A stretch of 5,767 nucleotides of DNA from Bifidobacterium sp. (GTDB lineage Bacteria > Actinomycetota > Actinomycetes > Actinomycetales > Bifidobacteriaceae): contig JAIJEI010000136.1 in the NCBI GenBank assembly GCA_022739095.1, forward strand, positions 1-5,767, given 5' to 3'. The notes under the pieces were generated by a model, which did not search any database, was not told the origin of the DNA, and was given only the letters and a program-made list of their open reading frames with translations. This document shows, piece after piece, positions 1 through 5,584 of this stretch (position 1 is the stretch's first letter; each line of letters begins with the position of its first letter). The translations under genes and the position numbers were made by a program.

Positions 1-2
1 GT

Positions 3-113
3 GTCGTCGTGGACCGGGTGGACGAAGTCGGATCCCAACCTGAGCGCCTTACGGGTGAGATTGATAGTGTGCTGCGTGAAGGAATTGATAACCGACAAGT
101 CTTGCTCCTGTAA
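3..113 (+). CDS. 3' end of an unidentified protein-coding gene (partial)
   Basis: A frame open from the left edge runs for 36 codons to a TAA at 111-113. The translated tail is acidic and hydrophilic, contains the stretch ERLTGEIDSVLREGIDNRQV and ends in three leucines. Its composition and codon choice look like a real soluble protein C-terminus. Another plus frame is open over the same stretch to a TGA at 136-138, but it encodes a Cys/Trp-rich, less protein-like sequence. A minus-strand frame is also open here, so strand and frame are not certain. I do not recognise the family and assign no function. No clear terminator follows the stop. The next gene starts 345 bases downstream, so this gene is probably not in the pnt operon. 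Confidence 0.45.
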   Translation, partial: VVVDRVDEVGSQPERLTGEIDSVLREGIDNRQVLLL

Positions 114-190
114 ACTTTTCAGTGTCGTCCAGCCATGAGGCGAACGCTTCTCAAAGCTCAAATTGTAATCGTCCAAACCGAACTCGTCAC

Positions 191-227
191 CTTACGCAAC
201 CGTAGGAAAAGCCTACGCAACCGTAGG
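191..227. promoter_or_regulatory. Two tandem palindromes, candidate operator upstream of pntAA
   Basis: The right-hand copy (212-227) is a perfect 6-4-6 inverted repeat, CCTACG-CAAC-CGTAGG. The left-hand copy (191-206) is the same apart from one base, CTTACG-CAAC-CGTAGG. The two share a 14-base identical core (193-206 and 214-227) with a spacing of exactly 21 bases, about two turns of the helix, so both would face the same side of the DNA. Two phased 16-bp palindromes fit cooperative binding of a dimeric repressor or activator of TetR or GntR type; the regulator's identity is inference. They lie about 230 bases upstream of the pntAA start and about 80 bases downstream of the preceding gene's stop, so pntAA is the likelier target. 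Confidence 0.6.
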
Positions 228-230
228 TTT

Positions 231-250
231 CCGGTGGCCCTGATCACCGG
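231..250. repeat. 6-bp inverted repeat next to the tandem palindromes
   Basis: CCGGTG (231-236) and CACCGG (245-250) are perfect inverted arms around an 8-base spacer, starting four bases after the second palindrome. The sequence differs from the CCTACG palindromes, so it would be a separate site or a small RNA hairpin. No T-run follows, so it is not an intrinsic terminator. Confidence 0.3.
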
Positions 251-378
251 CCCCGGCAAAACAATGCACAGGCCGCGAAACTGTCGAGTAACGGGCGGAT
301 CCCATGCCGCCGCGCACGCCGCCGAGCCGTGTTTCCCGGCAATTTCGAAATCATCTCCGTTCCGACTGGCGGAATGGA

Positions 379-408
379 GTGCCACGGTTTTCACCTTTCG
401 ACTACAAT
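379..408 (+). promoter_or_regulatory. Weak candidate promoter for the pnt operon
   Basis: TACAAT at 403-408 matches five of six bases of the TATAAT -10 box. With an 18-base spacer, GTGCCA at 379-384 matches four of six bases of TTGACA. Transcription would begin near 415, giving a leader of about 44 bases before the pntAA start. This is the best candidate seen between 113 and 459, but the -35 is poor. If it is correct, the palindromes at 191-227 lie about 150 bases or more upstream of -35. That suits activation better than simple blocking, unless there is another promoter nearer to them. Confidence 0.3.
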
Positions 409-458
409 TACACTGCGGATAACCATGTCCATTCGAAGTAGAACAAGAAAGGGCTCTC

Positions 459-1622
459 ATGACGCAAAACCCAGAAGCCACCGTGGTGTTCGGCGTTTTG
501 AACGAAACGTCCGAAACGGAATCCCGCGTCGCGCTGACGCCGGATATCGTCACCCGGCTGAAGAGGAGCGGTGTCTCCTCACTGATTGAAGCAGGTGCCG
601 GCATCGCCGCCGAATACACCGATGAGGATTACGAAAAGGCCGGTGCGAAGGTGACCAGCCGCGACGAGGTGCTCGCAGGAGCCGACGCGCTCGGCTTCGT
701 GGACCGGCCGTCCGCCGAGACCGTGGCCAAGCTCAAGGCTGGCCAGTGGGTCATTGGCATGCTCGGCTCCTTCACCGATGCCGATTACGTGGCCGCGCTC
801 GAGAAGGCCGGCCTGGTTGGCATCGCCATCGAAAAGCTGCCCCGTAAGCTTTCCAGCGCCCAGTCCATGGATGAGATGACCTCCCAGAACTCCGTGATGG
901 GCTACAAGGCAGCTATCACCGCCGCCGATGCTTACGGCTCCTTCCTGCCGATGATGACCACCGCCGCCGGCACGATTCGCCCGGCCAAGGCGCTGGTGCT
1001 CGGTGCCGGCATCGCCGGTCTGCAGGCCATCGGTACGCTGAAGCGTCTTGGCGCGGTCGTCACCGCGTACGACGTGCGTCCCGCCTCCCAGGGCGAGGTC
1101 GAGTCCCTCGGCGCGAAGTTCCTTGATCTGGGACTTGACTTCTCCAAGGGCCAGGGTGAGGGCGGTTACGCCCGTGCGTTGACCGCCGAGGAGCAGGCTC
1201 AGCAGCAGGCTGCCGTCGATGAGAAGGCCGCCGGCTTCGACATCATCATCACCACCGCCAAGGTCCCGGGCCGCAAGCCTCCGGTGCTGCTCACCGCAGC
1301 CGGTGTCAAGGGTCTCAAGCGTGGTGCTGTGATCGTGGACTGCGCTGCATCCGACCTCGGCGGCAACGTCGAGGGTTCCGCCGTTGGCGAGCAGGTCACC
1401 GAGGGCGGCGTCAAGCTGATCGGTGCCCCTTATCTGGCCTCCGGCGTCGCCACCACTGCGTCCAATTTGCTTTCGCGCAACGTGGCCGACGTCCTCGTGC
1501 ACTTCGTGCGTGACGGCAAGCTCGGTCAGGATCTCACCGAAGAACTCGACGACGCGCTGGTTGTTGCCGGCCGCGCCGCCGCCCCGGCAGCTGCTGCCGA
1601 TACCGAGAAGTCCGAGAAGTAA
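459..1622 (+). CDS. pntAA: NAD(P) transhydrogenase alpha-1 subunit, NAD(H)-binding domain I
   Basis: This is the soluble NAD(H)-binding subunit of proton-translocating transhydrogenase, working at the cytoplasmic face of the membrane to pass hydride between NADH and NADP+. Residues 1-150 form the alanine dehydrogenase/PNT N-terminal domain. Residues 150-350 form the Rossmann domain, with GAGIAG at 182-187 after a beta strand and Asp205 in AYDVRP, the expected NAD-ribose contact. The stretches AQSMDEMTSQNSVMGYKAA (134-152), VESLGAKFLDL and DIIITTAKVPGRKPP align well with E. coli PntA as I recall it. The 387-residue protein stops after an Ala/Pro-rich tail (371-387) that corresponds to the linker joining domains I and II in the fused E. 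coli protein. The start is ATG 459, with AGAAAGGG five bases upstream. It is the first gene of the operon. One oddity is that the RQD loop carries Lys130 where Arg is expected in an ungapped alignment. Confidence 0.95.
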   Translation: MTQNPEATVVFGVLNETSETESRVALTPDIVTRLKRSGVSSLIEAGAGIAAEYTDEDYEKAGAKVTSRDEVLAGADALGFVDRPSAETVAKLKAGQWVIGMLGSFTDADYVAALEKAGLVGIAIEKLPRKLSSAQSMDEMTSQNSVMGYKAAITAADAYGSFLPMMTTAAGTIRPAKALVLGAGIAGLQAIGTLKRLGAVVTAYDVRPASQGEVESLGAKFLDLGLDFSKGQGEGGYARALTAEEQAQQQAAVDEKAAGFDIIITTAKVPGRKPPVLLTAAGVKGLKRGAVIVDCAASDLGGNVEGSAVGEQVTEGGVKLIGAPYLASGVATTASNLLSRNVADVLVHFVRDGKLGQDLTEELDDALVVAGRAAAPAAAADTEKSEK

Positions 1623-1637
1623 GGAAGAAGGAATACC

Positions 1638-1943
1638 ATGCCTACTCTCGTCGTTTCCATTACCCTGTTCGTCCTCGCGCTGCTCATCGGCATCGAGGTC
1701 ATCGGCAAGGTGCCCGCCACCCTGCACACGCCGCTTATGTCCGGCGCGAACTCCATCCACGGCATCGTCATCGTCGGCGTTGTGATCGTGGCAGCCGAAG
1801 CCAATAGCCCGCTGGCCTACGCGTTCATTTTCCTGGCCGCCGTGCTGGGCACCATGAACGTTGTTGGTGGCTACGTGGTCACCGACCGCATGCTTGAGAT
1901 GTTCAAATCCAGCAAGAACGAGAAGAAGGGAGAGTCGAAGTAA
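1638..1943 (+). CDS. pntAB: NAD(P) transhydrogenase alpha-2 subunit, membrane domain
   Basis: This small 101-residue membrane protein equals the C-terminal membrane part of E. coli PntA and forms half of the proton channel with PntB. It has three hydrophobic segments, at about residues 4-22, 41-58 and 60-80. The signature HTPLMSGANSIHGIVIVG (30-47) aligns with HTPLMSVTNAISGIIVVG of E. coli. The ending GGYVVTDRMLEMFK (77-90) matches GGFTVTQRMLKMF. A charged Lys/Glu/Ser tail follows. The ATG lies 15 bases after the pntAA stop, with a purine-rich GAAGAAGGAA binding site just before it. The TAA stop overlaps the pntB ATG by one base, so translation of the two is probably coupled. Length and topology are normal for the three-gene arrangement. 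Confidence 0.95.
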   Translation: MPTLVVSITLFVLALLIGIEVIGKVPATLHTPLMSGANSIHGIVIVGVVIVAAEANSPLAYAFIFLAAVLGTMNVVGGYVVTDRMLEMFKSSKNEKKGESK

Positions 1944-3364
1944 TGACCTCCGCAACCGTTGGCGCCATCGACATCGTCGCATGGTTCGTCTACCTGTTCT
2001 CCGCCGTCCTGTTCGTGGTCGGCCTGCACTTCATGAACTCGCCGAAGACCGCCCGCAAGGGTAACCAGATCTCCGCATTCGGCATGGTCGTGGCCGTGCT
2101 CATGGCGTTCATCGTGCTCTTCGCCAGGGGCTTCGTGAACATTGTCGCCGTGGTGGTGCTGGTCGTCGGCATCCTGATCGGTGCCGTTGCCGGTGTCGTC
2201 TCCGCCAAGAAGGTGAAGATGACCGACATGCCACAGCTGGTCTCCGTGTTCAACACCGTGGGTGGTGGCGCCGCCGCACTCGTAGCCCTGAACGACATCC
2301 TGACCAAGGAAGGCACCCCGGACATCGTGGTGCTCATCACCGCCGGTCTCGGTATCCTTATCGGTTCTGTGACCTTCACTGGCTCGCTGATTGCAGCCGG
2401 CAAGCTGCAAGGCATCAAGTGGGTCAAGAAGCTGAACCTGCCGGGCAAGGGCGTGTGGAACATTCTGTTCGCCGTGCTGTCCATCGCCTCGCTGGTTATG
2501 CTGTGCGTCCAGCCCGAACAGCGCCTGCTGTGGTCGATTCTGACCACCGTGTTCGCCCTGTGCTACGGCTTGGTCTTCGTTATTCCGATCGGCGGTGCCG
2601 ACATGCCCGTCGTCATCTCCGTGCTCAACGCCTGCACCGGTACGGCTGTGGCCATGTCCGGTCTGGCGATTGGCAACGTGGCCCTGATTGTGGCCGGCGC
2701 ACTCGTCGGTTCCGCCGGTGTGACCCTGTCCATCCTCATGGCTCAGGCCATGAACCGCCCGCTGCTCTCCGTCTTGGCCGGTGGTTTCGGCGGTGGTGCT
2801 GACGCCGCTGCTGGCGACGGTCCGGAAGGCACCATGAAGGAGACCACGCCGGACGATCTGGCCGTCCAGCTTGTCTACGCGCAGAAGGTCATCTTCGTGC
2901 CCGGCTTCGGTCTGGCTCAGGCGCAGGCCCAGCGCGAGCTCGCCGACCTCGGCGAACTGCTCAAGGGCCACGGTGTGGAAGTCTCCTACGCCATTCACCC
3001 GGTCGCCGGTCGTATGCCTGGCCACATGAACGTGCTGCTGGCTGAGGCCAACGTGCCCTACGAGGAACTTGTGGATCTCGATGAGATCAACCCGCAGTTC
3101 CCGCAGGCCAACGTGGCTCTGGTCGTCGGCGCCAACGACGTGACCAACCCGGCCGCTCGTCGCCCCGGCACCCCGGTCTCCGGCATGCCGATTCTCGACG
3201 TCGACAAGTCCCAGAACGTCGTGGTCATGAAGCGTGGCCGCGGCATGGGCTACGCCGGCATCCAGAACGAGCTCTACTTCGAGGACAACACCCAGATGCT
3301 GTTCGGTGACGCGAAGAAGAGTCTGCAGGCCGTCATCGCCGCCGTCAAGGAATTACTCGCGTAA
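1943..3364 (+). CDS. pntB: NAD(P) transhydrogenase beta subunit, membrane domain plus NADP(H)-binding domain III
   Basis: This subunit carries most of the proton channel and the NADP(H) site. Residues 1 to about 285 hold about nine hydrophobic helices, including RKGNQISAFGMVVAV, the domain II segment MTDMPQLVSVFN (93-104), TFTGSLIAAGKL and IGGADMPVVISVLNA (216-230). A Gly/Ala/Asp-rich linker (282-300) leads to domain III. That domain has VPGFGLAQAQAQ (319-330), IHPVAGRMPGHMNVLLAEA (351-369), GANDVTNPAA (396-405), KRGRGMGYAGIQNELYF (430-446) and MLFGDAKKS (452-460), all typical nucleotide-site signatures. Its 473 residues are close to the 462 of E. coli PntB. The start is fixed by the one-base overlap with pntAB and by AGAAGGGAGAG upstream. 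Asn104 stands where E. coli has the functionally important His91. Asn229 matches E. coli Asn222. Confidence 0.96.
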   Translation: MTSATVGAIDIVAWFVYLFSAVLFVVGLHFMNSPKTARKGNQISAFGMVVAVLMAFIVLFARGFVNIVAVVVLVVGILIGAVAGVVSAKKVKMTDMPQLVSVFNTVGGGAAALVALNDILTKEGTPDIVVLITAGLGILIGSVTFTGSLIAAGKLQGIKWVKKLNLPGKGVWNILFAVLSIASLVMLCVQPEQRLLWSILTTVFALCYGLVFVIPIGGADMPVVISVLNACTGTAVAMSGLAIGNVALIVAGALVGSAGVTLSILMAQAMNRPLLSVLAGGFGGGADAAAGDGPEGTMKETTPDDLAVQLVYAQKVIFVPGFGLAQAQAQRELADLGELLKGHGVEVSYAIHPVAGRMPGHMNVLLAEANVPYEELVDLDEINPQFPQANVALVVGANDVTNPAARRPGTPVSGMPILDVDKSQNVVVMKRGRGMGYAGIQNELYFEDNTQMLFGDAKKSLQAVIAAVKELLA

Positions 3365-3369
3365 CCATT

Positions 3370-3398
3370 CTTGGCTCCCCTCACAGAGGGGAGCCAAG
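3370..3398. terminator. Perfect 13-bp hairpin between convergent genes, likely shared terminator
   Basis: CTTGGCTCCCCTC (3370-3382) and GAGGGGAGCCAAG (3386-3398) are perfectly complementary around a three-base ACA loop. The hairpin begins five bases after the pntB stop and ends 11 bases before the stop of the opposing hydrolase gene, so it can fold in both transcripts. Neither side has a run of U after the stem (CTCTATATC on plus, AATGGTTAC on minus). It may therefore act as a weak terminator, a barrier between converging transcripts or a 3'-end stabiliser. Confidence 0.65.
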
Positions 3399-3409
3399 CT
3401 CTATATCTA

Positions 3410-4447
3410 CTACAGTCCAAACACCCGCTTAACAAAGCTGTTAACGCGACGCCAATAGCGGTCCGGATCGGTACTGGCGCTCATCGTGTGGTCGGCGCCG
3501 GGGATCAGCAGCTTCTCGCGGTCGATGCTGGCGCAGGCGTTGTAGTTGATGTCCAGATACTTCGGATTGACAAAAGTGTCCGCTCCGCCATGAATGAACA
3601 TCATCGGAATAGTCGCGTGTCGTAATGCCTTCACACAGGAGGCGTCCTCAAACCGGTATCCAGCCTTGCGTTTAGACACATGACTGGCCACTTTGACCAG
3701 CAGCACGGCCAACGAGTGCGGCAAACAGAACATCGCCTCGGCATTATCCGTAAACTGCGAGACCACGGAACTGTATCCACAATCGGAAATCGCGGCGACG
3801 ACGTTGCGGGGGAGTCGCGCATCGCCGGCCGCCATCATCACCGTGGCGGCGCCCATCGAATTGCCATGCAGCAGGATGCGTGCATCCGGATCGGCTGCGG
3901 CGATCAGCGAAACCCAGCCCAACAGATCGTCGCTTTCCAGCAATCCCATACCCACATACCGCCCTTCGCTCAACTCATGGGCACGTTGCGCGGGTAGCAG
4001 GACCGTAAAACCGAGTTGCGCATAGCGATGCGCCCATTTGGCCATTTCCGCGGGCTCTCCGGTATAGCCATGGCAGCAGATCGCGTATAGGTGCGGCTGT
4101 GGGGCGGAACAATCCGGGTCCAACAGCCAGCCGTGGAGTTTCAATCCATCATGGCTGCGCAGCGTGACCGATTGCTTGGCCTCCTCGAACCACCGGGCGG
4201 CCTCAAGCTGCTCGGACATGTCGAATTCGATGCCTTTCGGCGTCTCCTCGTGCGGCATGTTGAACATCGAACGTTTGGCCTTGGTGTCCAGCGCGAACGT
4301 GAACATGACGTTGGCGGCCGCGGCTGTGACGCCGGCTCCTGTGGCGGCTATCGCGGCAAGTGCCGCAGCCATACTGCTGACAACGCGAGTGTGTGCGATG
4401 GTGGCGTCATGGTCATCCTCATTGATGACGTCGTCCGAACGAGTCAT
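3410..4447 (-). CDS. Membrane-anchored alpha/beta hydrolase
   Basis: This is a serine hydrolase of the alpha/beta fold, in the group that includes B. subtilis YqkD and Bem46-like proteins; the substrate is unknown. Residues 25-53 form an Ala-rich hydrophobic segment after an acidic N-terminus, and I see no cleavage site, so it reads as an N-terminal membrane anchor. The hydrolase domain starts near 92 (VTLRSHDGLKLHGWLL). The oxyanion region is CCHGYTG (124-130). RAHELSEGRYVGMG (155-168) resembles the family's RAHGxSEG loop. The nucleophile is Ser197 in HGNSMGA (194-200), the likely acid is Asp290 in HGGADTFV (286-293), and the base is His320 in GADHTMS (317-323). The triad is complete. The start at 4447 has a strong GGGAGG six bases upstream. 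It is convergent with pntB and divergent from rplY, so it is probably transcribed alone. Its catalytic domain probably faces the outside of the cell, by inference from the anchor. Confidence 0.88.
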   Translation of the reverse strand: MTRSDDVINEDDHDATIAHTRVVSSMAAALAAIAATGAGVTAAAANVMFTFALDTKAKRSMFNMPHEETPKGIEFDMSEQLEAARWFEEAKQSVTLRSHDGLKLHGWLLDPDCSAPQPHLYAICCHGYTGEPAEMAKWAHRYAQLGFTVLLPAQRAHELSEGRYVGMGLLESDDLLGWVSLIAAADPDARILLHGNSMGAATVMMAAGDARLPRNVVAAISDCGYSSVVSQFTDNAEAMFCLPHSLAVLLVKVASHVSKRKAGYRFEDASCVKALRHATIPMMFIHGGADTFVNPKYLDINYNACASIDREKLLIPGADHTMSASTDPDRYWRRVNSFVKRVFGL

Positions 4448-4519
4448 ATCAACCTCCCGATACGGTACTCACCATCGTACGTTATTTTCGAGAATCATCC
4501 CCAAAGTCCGGGGTTGGCG

Positions 4520-4525
4520 TATACT
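4520..4525 (+). promoter_or_regulatory. rplY: Candidate -10 box of the rplY promoter
   Basis: TATACT at 4520-4525 matches five of six bases of the -10 consensus and would start transcription near 4532. No good -35 is present; the region 4497-4503 is C-rich. The start it implies falls just where the structured leader begins, which gives some support. The TTGACA at 4525-4530 overlaps it and has no -10 box at a proper distance. Confidence 0.4.
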
Positions 4526-4531
4526 TGACAA

Positions 4532-4781
4532 TTGTTGCTTTGGCGGGCTGAGCCGTTAAGCAAACAGTCCGGTGGACTGTTTGTAGGCGAAGGGAGCACG
4601 GTTTACCGTGCGACGCGAACCGAGCCAAAGCGTGTTGCTTTGGCGAGGGAAGACACAGTCTCGTATGAGTCCGCTTCTTCCGTTATCGACTCGGCGTATT
4701 TCACTCCTTGTAGGGTGTCTTTCGGCGCGTCGTGGCGTCTGAGCGAGACAGTACGAAACGAAGATACAAGGAGTATCCATT
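4532..4781 (+). promoter_or_regulatory. rplY: Structured 5' leader of rplY, candidate regulatory RNA
   Basis: The roughly 250 bases before rplY hold no convincing gene but are rich in perfect helices. There are three local hairpins in a row: a 10-bp stem 4561-4570/4574-4583 with loop GGT; a 6-bp stem 4596-4601/4606-4611 with loop TTTA; and an 8-bp stem GCCAAAGC 4624-4631 with GCTTTGGC 4637-4644. A 13-base copy of TGTTGCTTTGGCG occurs at 4533-4545 and again at 4633-4645. The arm at 4624-4631 can therefore pair with either copy, and in the long-range form it encloses the first two hairpins in a multi-branch junction. GGAAGA 4648-4653 can pair with TCTTCC 4676-4681. Finally ACTCCTTGTA 4703-4712 is perfectly complementary to TACAAGGAGT 4765-4774, which contains the ribosome binding site. 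This suggests translational control, possibly by L25 itself or by a ligand. I do not recognise a known riboswitch class. Confidence 0.6.
4703..4774 (+). promoter_or_regulatory. rplY: Ribosome-binding-site sequestering helix of rplY
   Basis: ACTCCTTGTA (4703-4712) pairs over 10 uninterrupted bases with TACAAGGAGT (4765-4774). The AAGGAG ribosome binding site (4768-4773) lies wholly inside the 3' arm, eight bases before the rplY ATG. The 52-base interior can form further pairs such as TTTCG 4720-4724 with CGAAA 4754-4758, and TGTCT 4716-4720 or GTCT 4737-4740 with AGAC(A) at 4746-4750. When folded, the helix should block ribosome entry. What opens or closes it cannot be read from the sequence. 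Confidence 0.6.
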
Positions 4782-5402
4782 ATGGCTACCACCATTAAGC
4801 TTGAGGGCGAGGCCCGTTCCGAGTTCGGCAAGGGCGTTGCTCGTCGTCTGCGCGTTGCCAACAAGATTCCGGCCACCATCTACGCCGGCGGCGAAGAGCC
4901 CGCCTTCGTGACCTTGCCGATGCGCGAGACCACCCTGGCCCTGCGTCACACCAACGCCCTGTTCACCATCGCCTTCGACGGCAACACCAAGATGGCCGTC
5001 GTCAAGGACGTGCAGAAGAACCCGGTCAAGCGCATCATCGAGCACATCGACTTCCTGGAGGTCAAGGCCGGCGAGAAGATCGACGTCGAGGTGCCGGTGT
5101 TCGTGGAAGGCACCCCGAAGGGCGCTGCCGTGGCGTTCGTCGACATCCAGGAGCTCAAGGTCCGCGCCGACGTCACCAACCTGCCCGAGAAGATCGTGGT
5201 CAGCGTCGAAGGCCTGACCGACGGCACCAAGGTGTTCGCCAAGGATGTCGTCCTGCCTGAGGGCGTCGAGCTGGACGTCGAGGATTCGGAAGAGTCCGTC
5301 GTCACCGTCGAGGTGCCGGAGGATGTCACCGAGTCCACCGCCGCTCCGGAAGCTGCTGCCGCCCCGGCTGACGCCGCTGCTCCGGCTGCCGACGCCAAGT
5401 GA
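4782..5402 (+). CDS. rplY: 50S ribosomal protein L25/general stress protein Ctc
   Basis: L25/CTC binds 5S rRNA in the central protuberance of the large ribosomal subunit. The N-terminal 5S-binding domain (about 1-93) shows FGKGVARRLRVANKIPATIY (15-34) and VVKDVQKNPVKRIIEHIDFL (73-92), both strong family signatures. Residues 94-182 form the second beta-rich domain found in the long CTC/TL5 form, with VEVPVFVEGTPKG (102-114), VDIQELKVRADVTNLPEKI and DVVLPEGVELD. Residues 186-206 are a low-complexity Ala/Pro/Asp tail, common in actinobacterial CTC proteins. The 206-residue length fits the long form, not the short E. coli L25 of about 94. The ATG at 4782 follows AAGGAG by eight bases. It appears to be a single-gene unit, with its own structured leader before it and a strong terminator after it. 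Confidence 0.96.
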   Translation: MATTIKLEGEARSEFGKGVARRLRVANKIPATIYAGGEEPAFVTLPMRETTLALRHTNALFTIAFDGNTKMAVVKDVQKNPVKRIIEHIDFLEVKAGEKIDVEVPVFVEGTPKGAAVAFVDIQELKVRADVTNLPEKIVVSVEGLTDGTKVFAKDVVLPEGVELDVEDSEESVVTVEVPEDVTESTAAPEAAAAPADAAAPAADAK

Positions 5403-5448
5403 GTCGGTCGCTTCGATAGCGAACAATTCAGAACATAACTGAAACGTG

Positions 5449-5493
5449 GAAGCCCGCAGCCGTTGAGAACGGTGCGGGCTTCTTCGTTTTTTT
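5449..5493 (+). terminator. Intrinsic terminator of rplY
   Basis: A 10-bp arm GAAGCCCGCA (5449-5458) pairs with TGCGGGCTTC (5473-5482). It is continued inside by CCGTT (5460-5464) with AACGG (5468-5472) around a GAG loop, with one bulged G at 5459. The stem is followed by TTCGTTTTTTT (5483-5493), with seven T in a row. Long GC-rich stem plus T-tract is a textbook rho-independent terminator, placed 46 bases after the rplY stop. Confidence 0.95.
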
Positions 5494-5584
5494 CACCATG
5501 TGAACTCTGCCACACGAGTAACACATGGGTGTGCAAAAGTATGCAACAGAGCTCGCGCCACAAGCGCACAGCACACACCCCATA

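Noticed and set aside
158..619. Minus-strand open frame (158-619) and plus-strand open frame (135-422) in the pntAA upstream region
   Set aside because: Both run through the palindromes, neither has a good ribosome binding site or recognisable composition, and the minus frame overlaps the start of pntAA.
579..1982. 467-codon open frame on the minus strand across pntAA and pntAB
   Set aside because: It lies opposite strongly recognisable genes, is rich in Gly/His/Asp/Arg with no domain signature, and is typical of antisense open frames in high-GC DNA.
1871..3025. 384-codon open frame on the minus strand across pntB
   Set aside because: Low-complexity His/Gly/Asp/Gln-rich translation opposite a highly conserved gene; a codon-bias artefact.
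4525..4530. Perfect TTGACA as a -35 box for rplY
   Set aside because: At spacings of 16 to 19 bases there is no -10-like hexamer (CTGAGC and neighbours), and it overlaps the better TATACT -10 candidate.
4532..4781. Known riboswitch or T-box leader before rplY
   Set aside because: I could not match conserved cores such as the TPP, cobalamin, SAM or fluoride motifs, nor the T-box sequence, so no class is named.
4532..4798. 88-codon open frame starting at TTG inside the rplY leader
   Set aside because: It has no ribosome binding site, would start at the inferred transcript start, overlaps the rplY start out of frame, and the bases are better explained by RNA pairing.
4701..5426. 241-codon open frame on the minus strand across rplY
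   Set aside because: Opposite the conserved L25 gene, with Leu/Asp/Gly/His-rich translation and no family resemblance.
5401..5445. Short inverted repeat TTCG-ATAG-CGAA just after the rplY stop
   Set aside because: Only four base pairs and no T-run; the strong terminator at 5449-5493 accounts for transcript ending.
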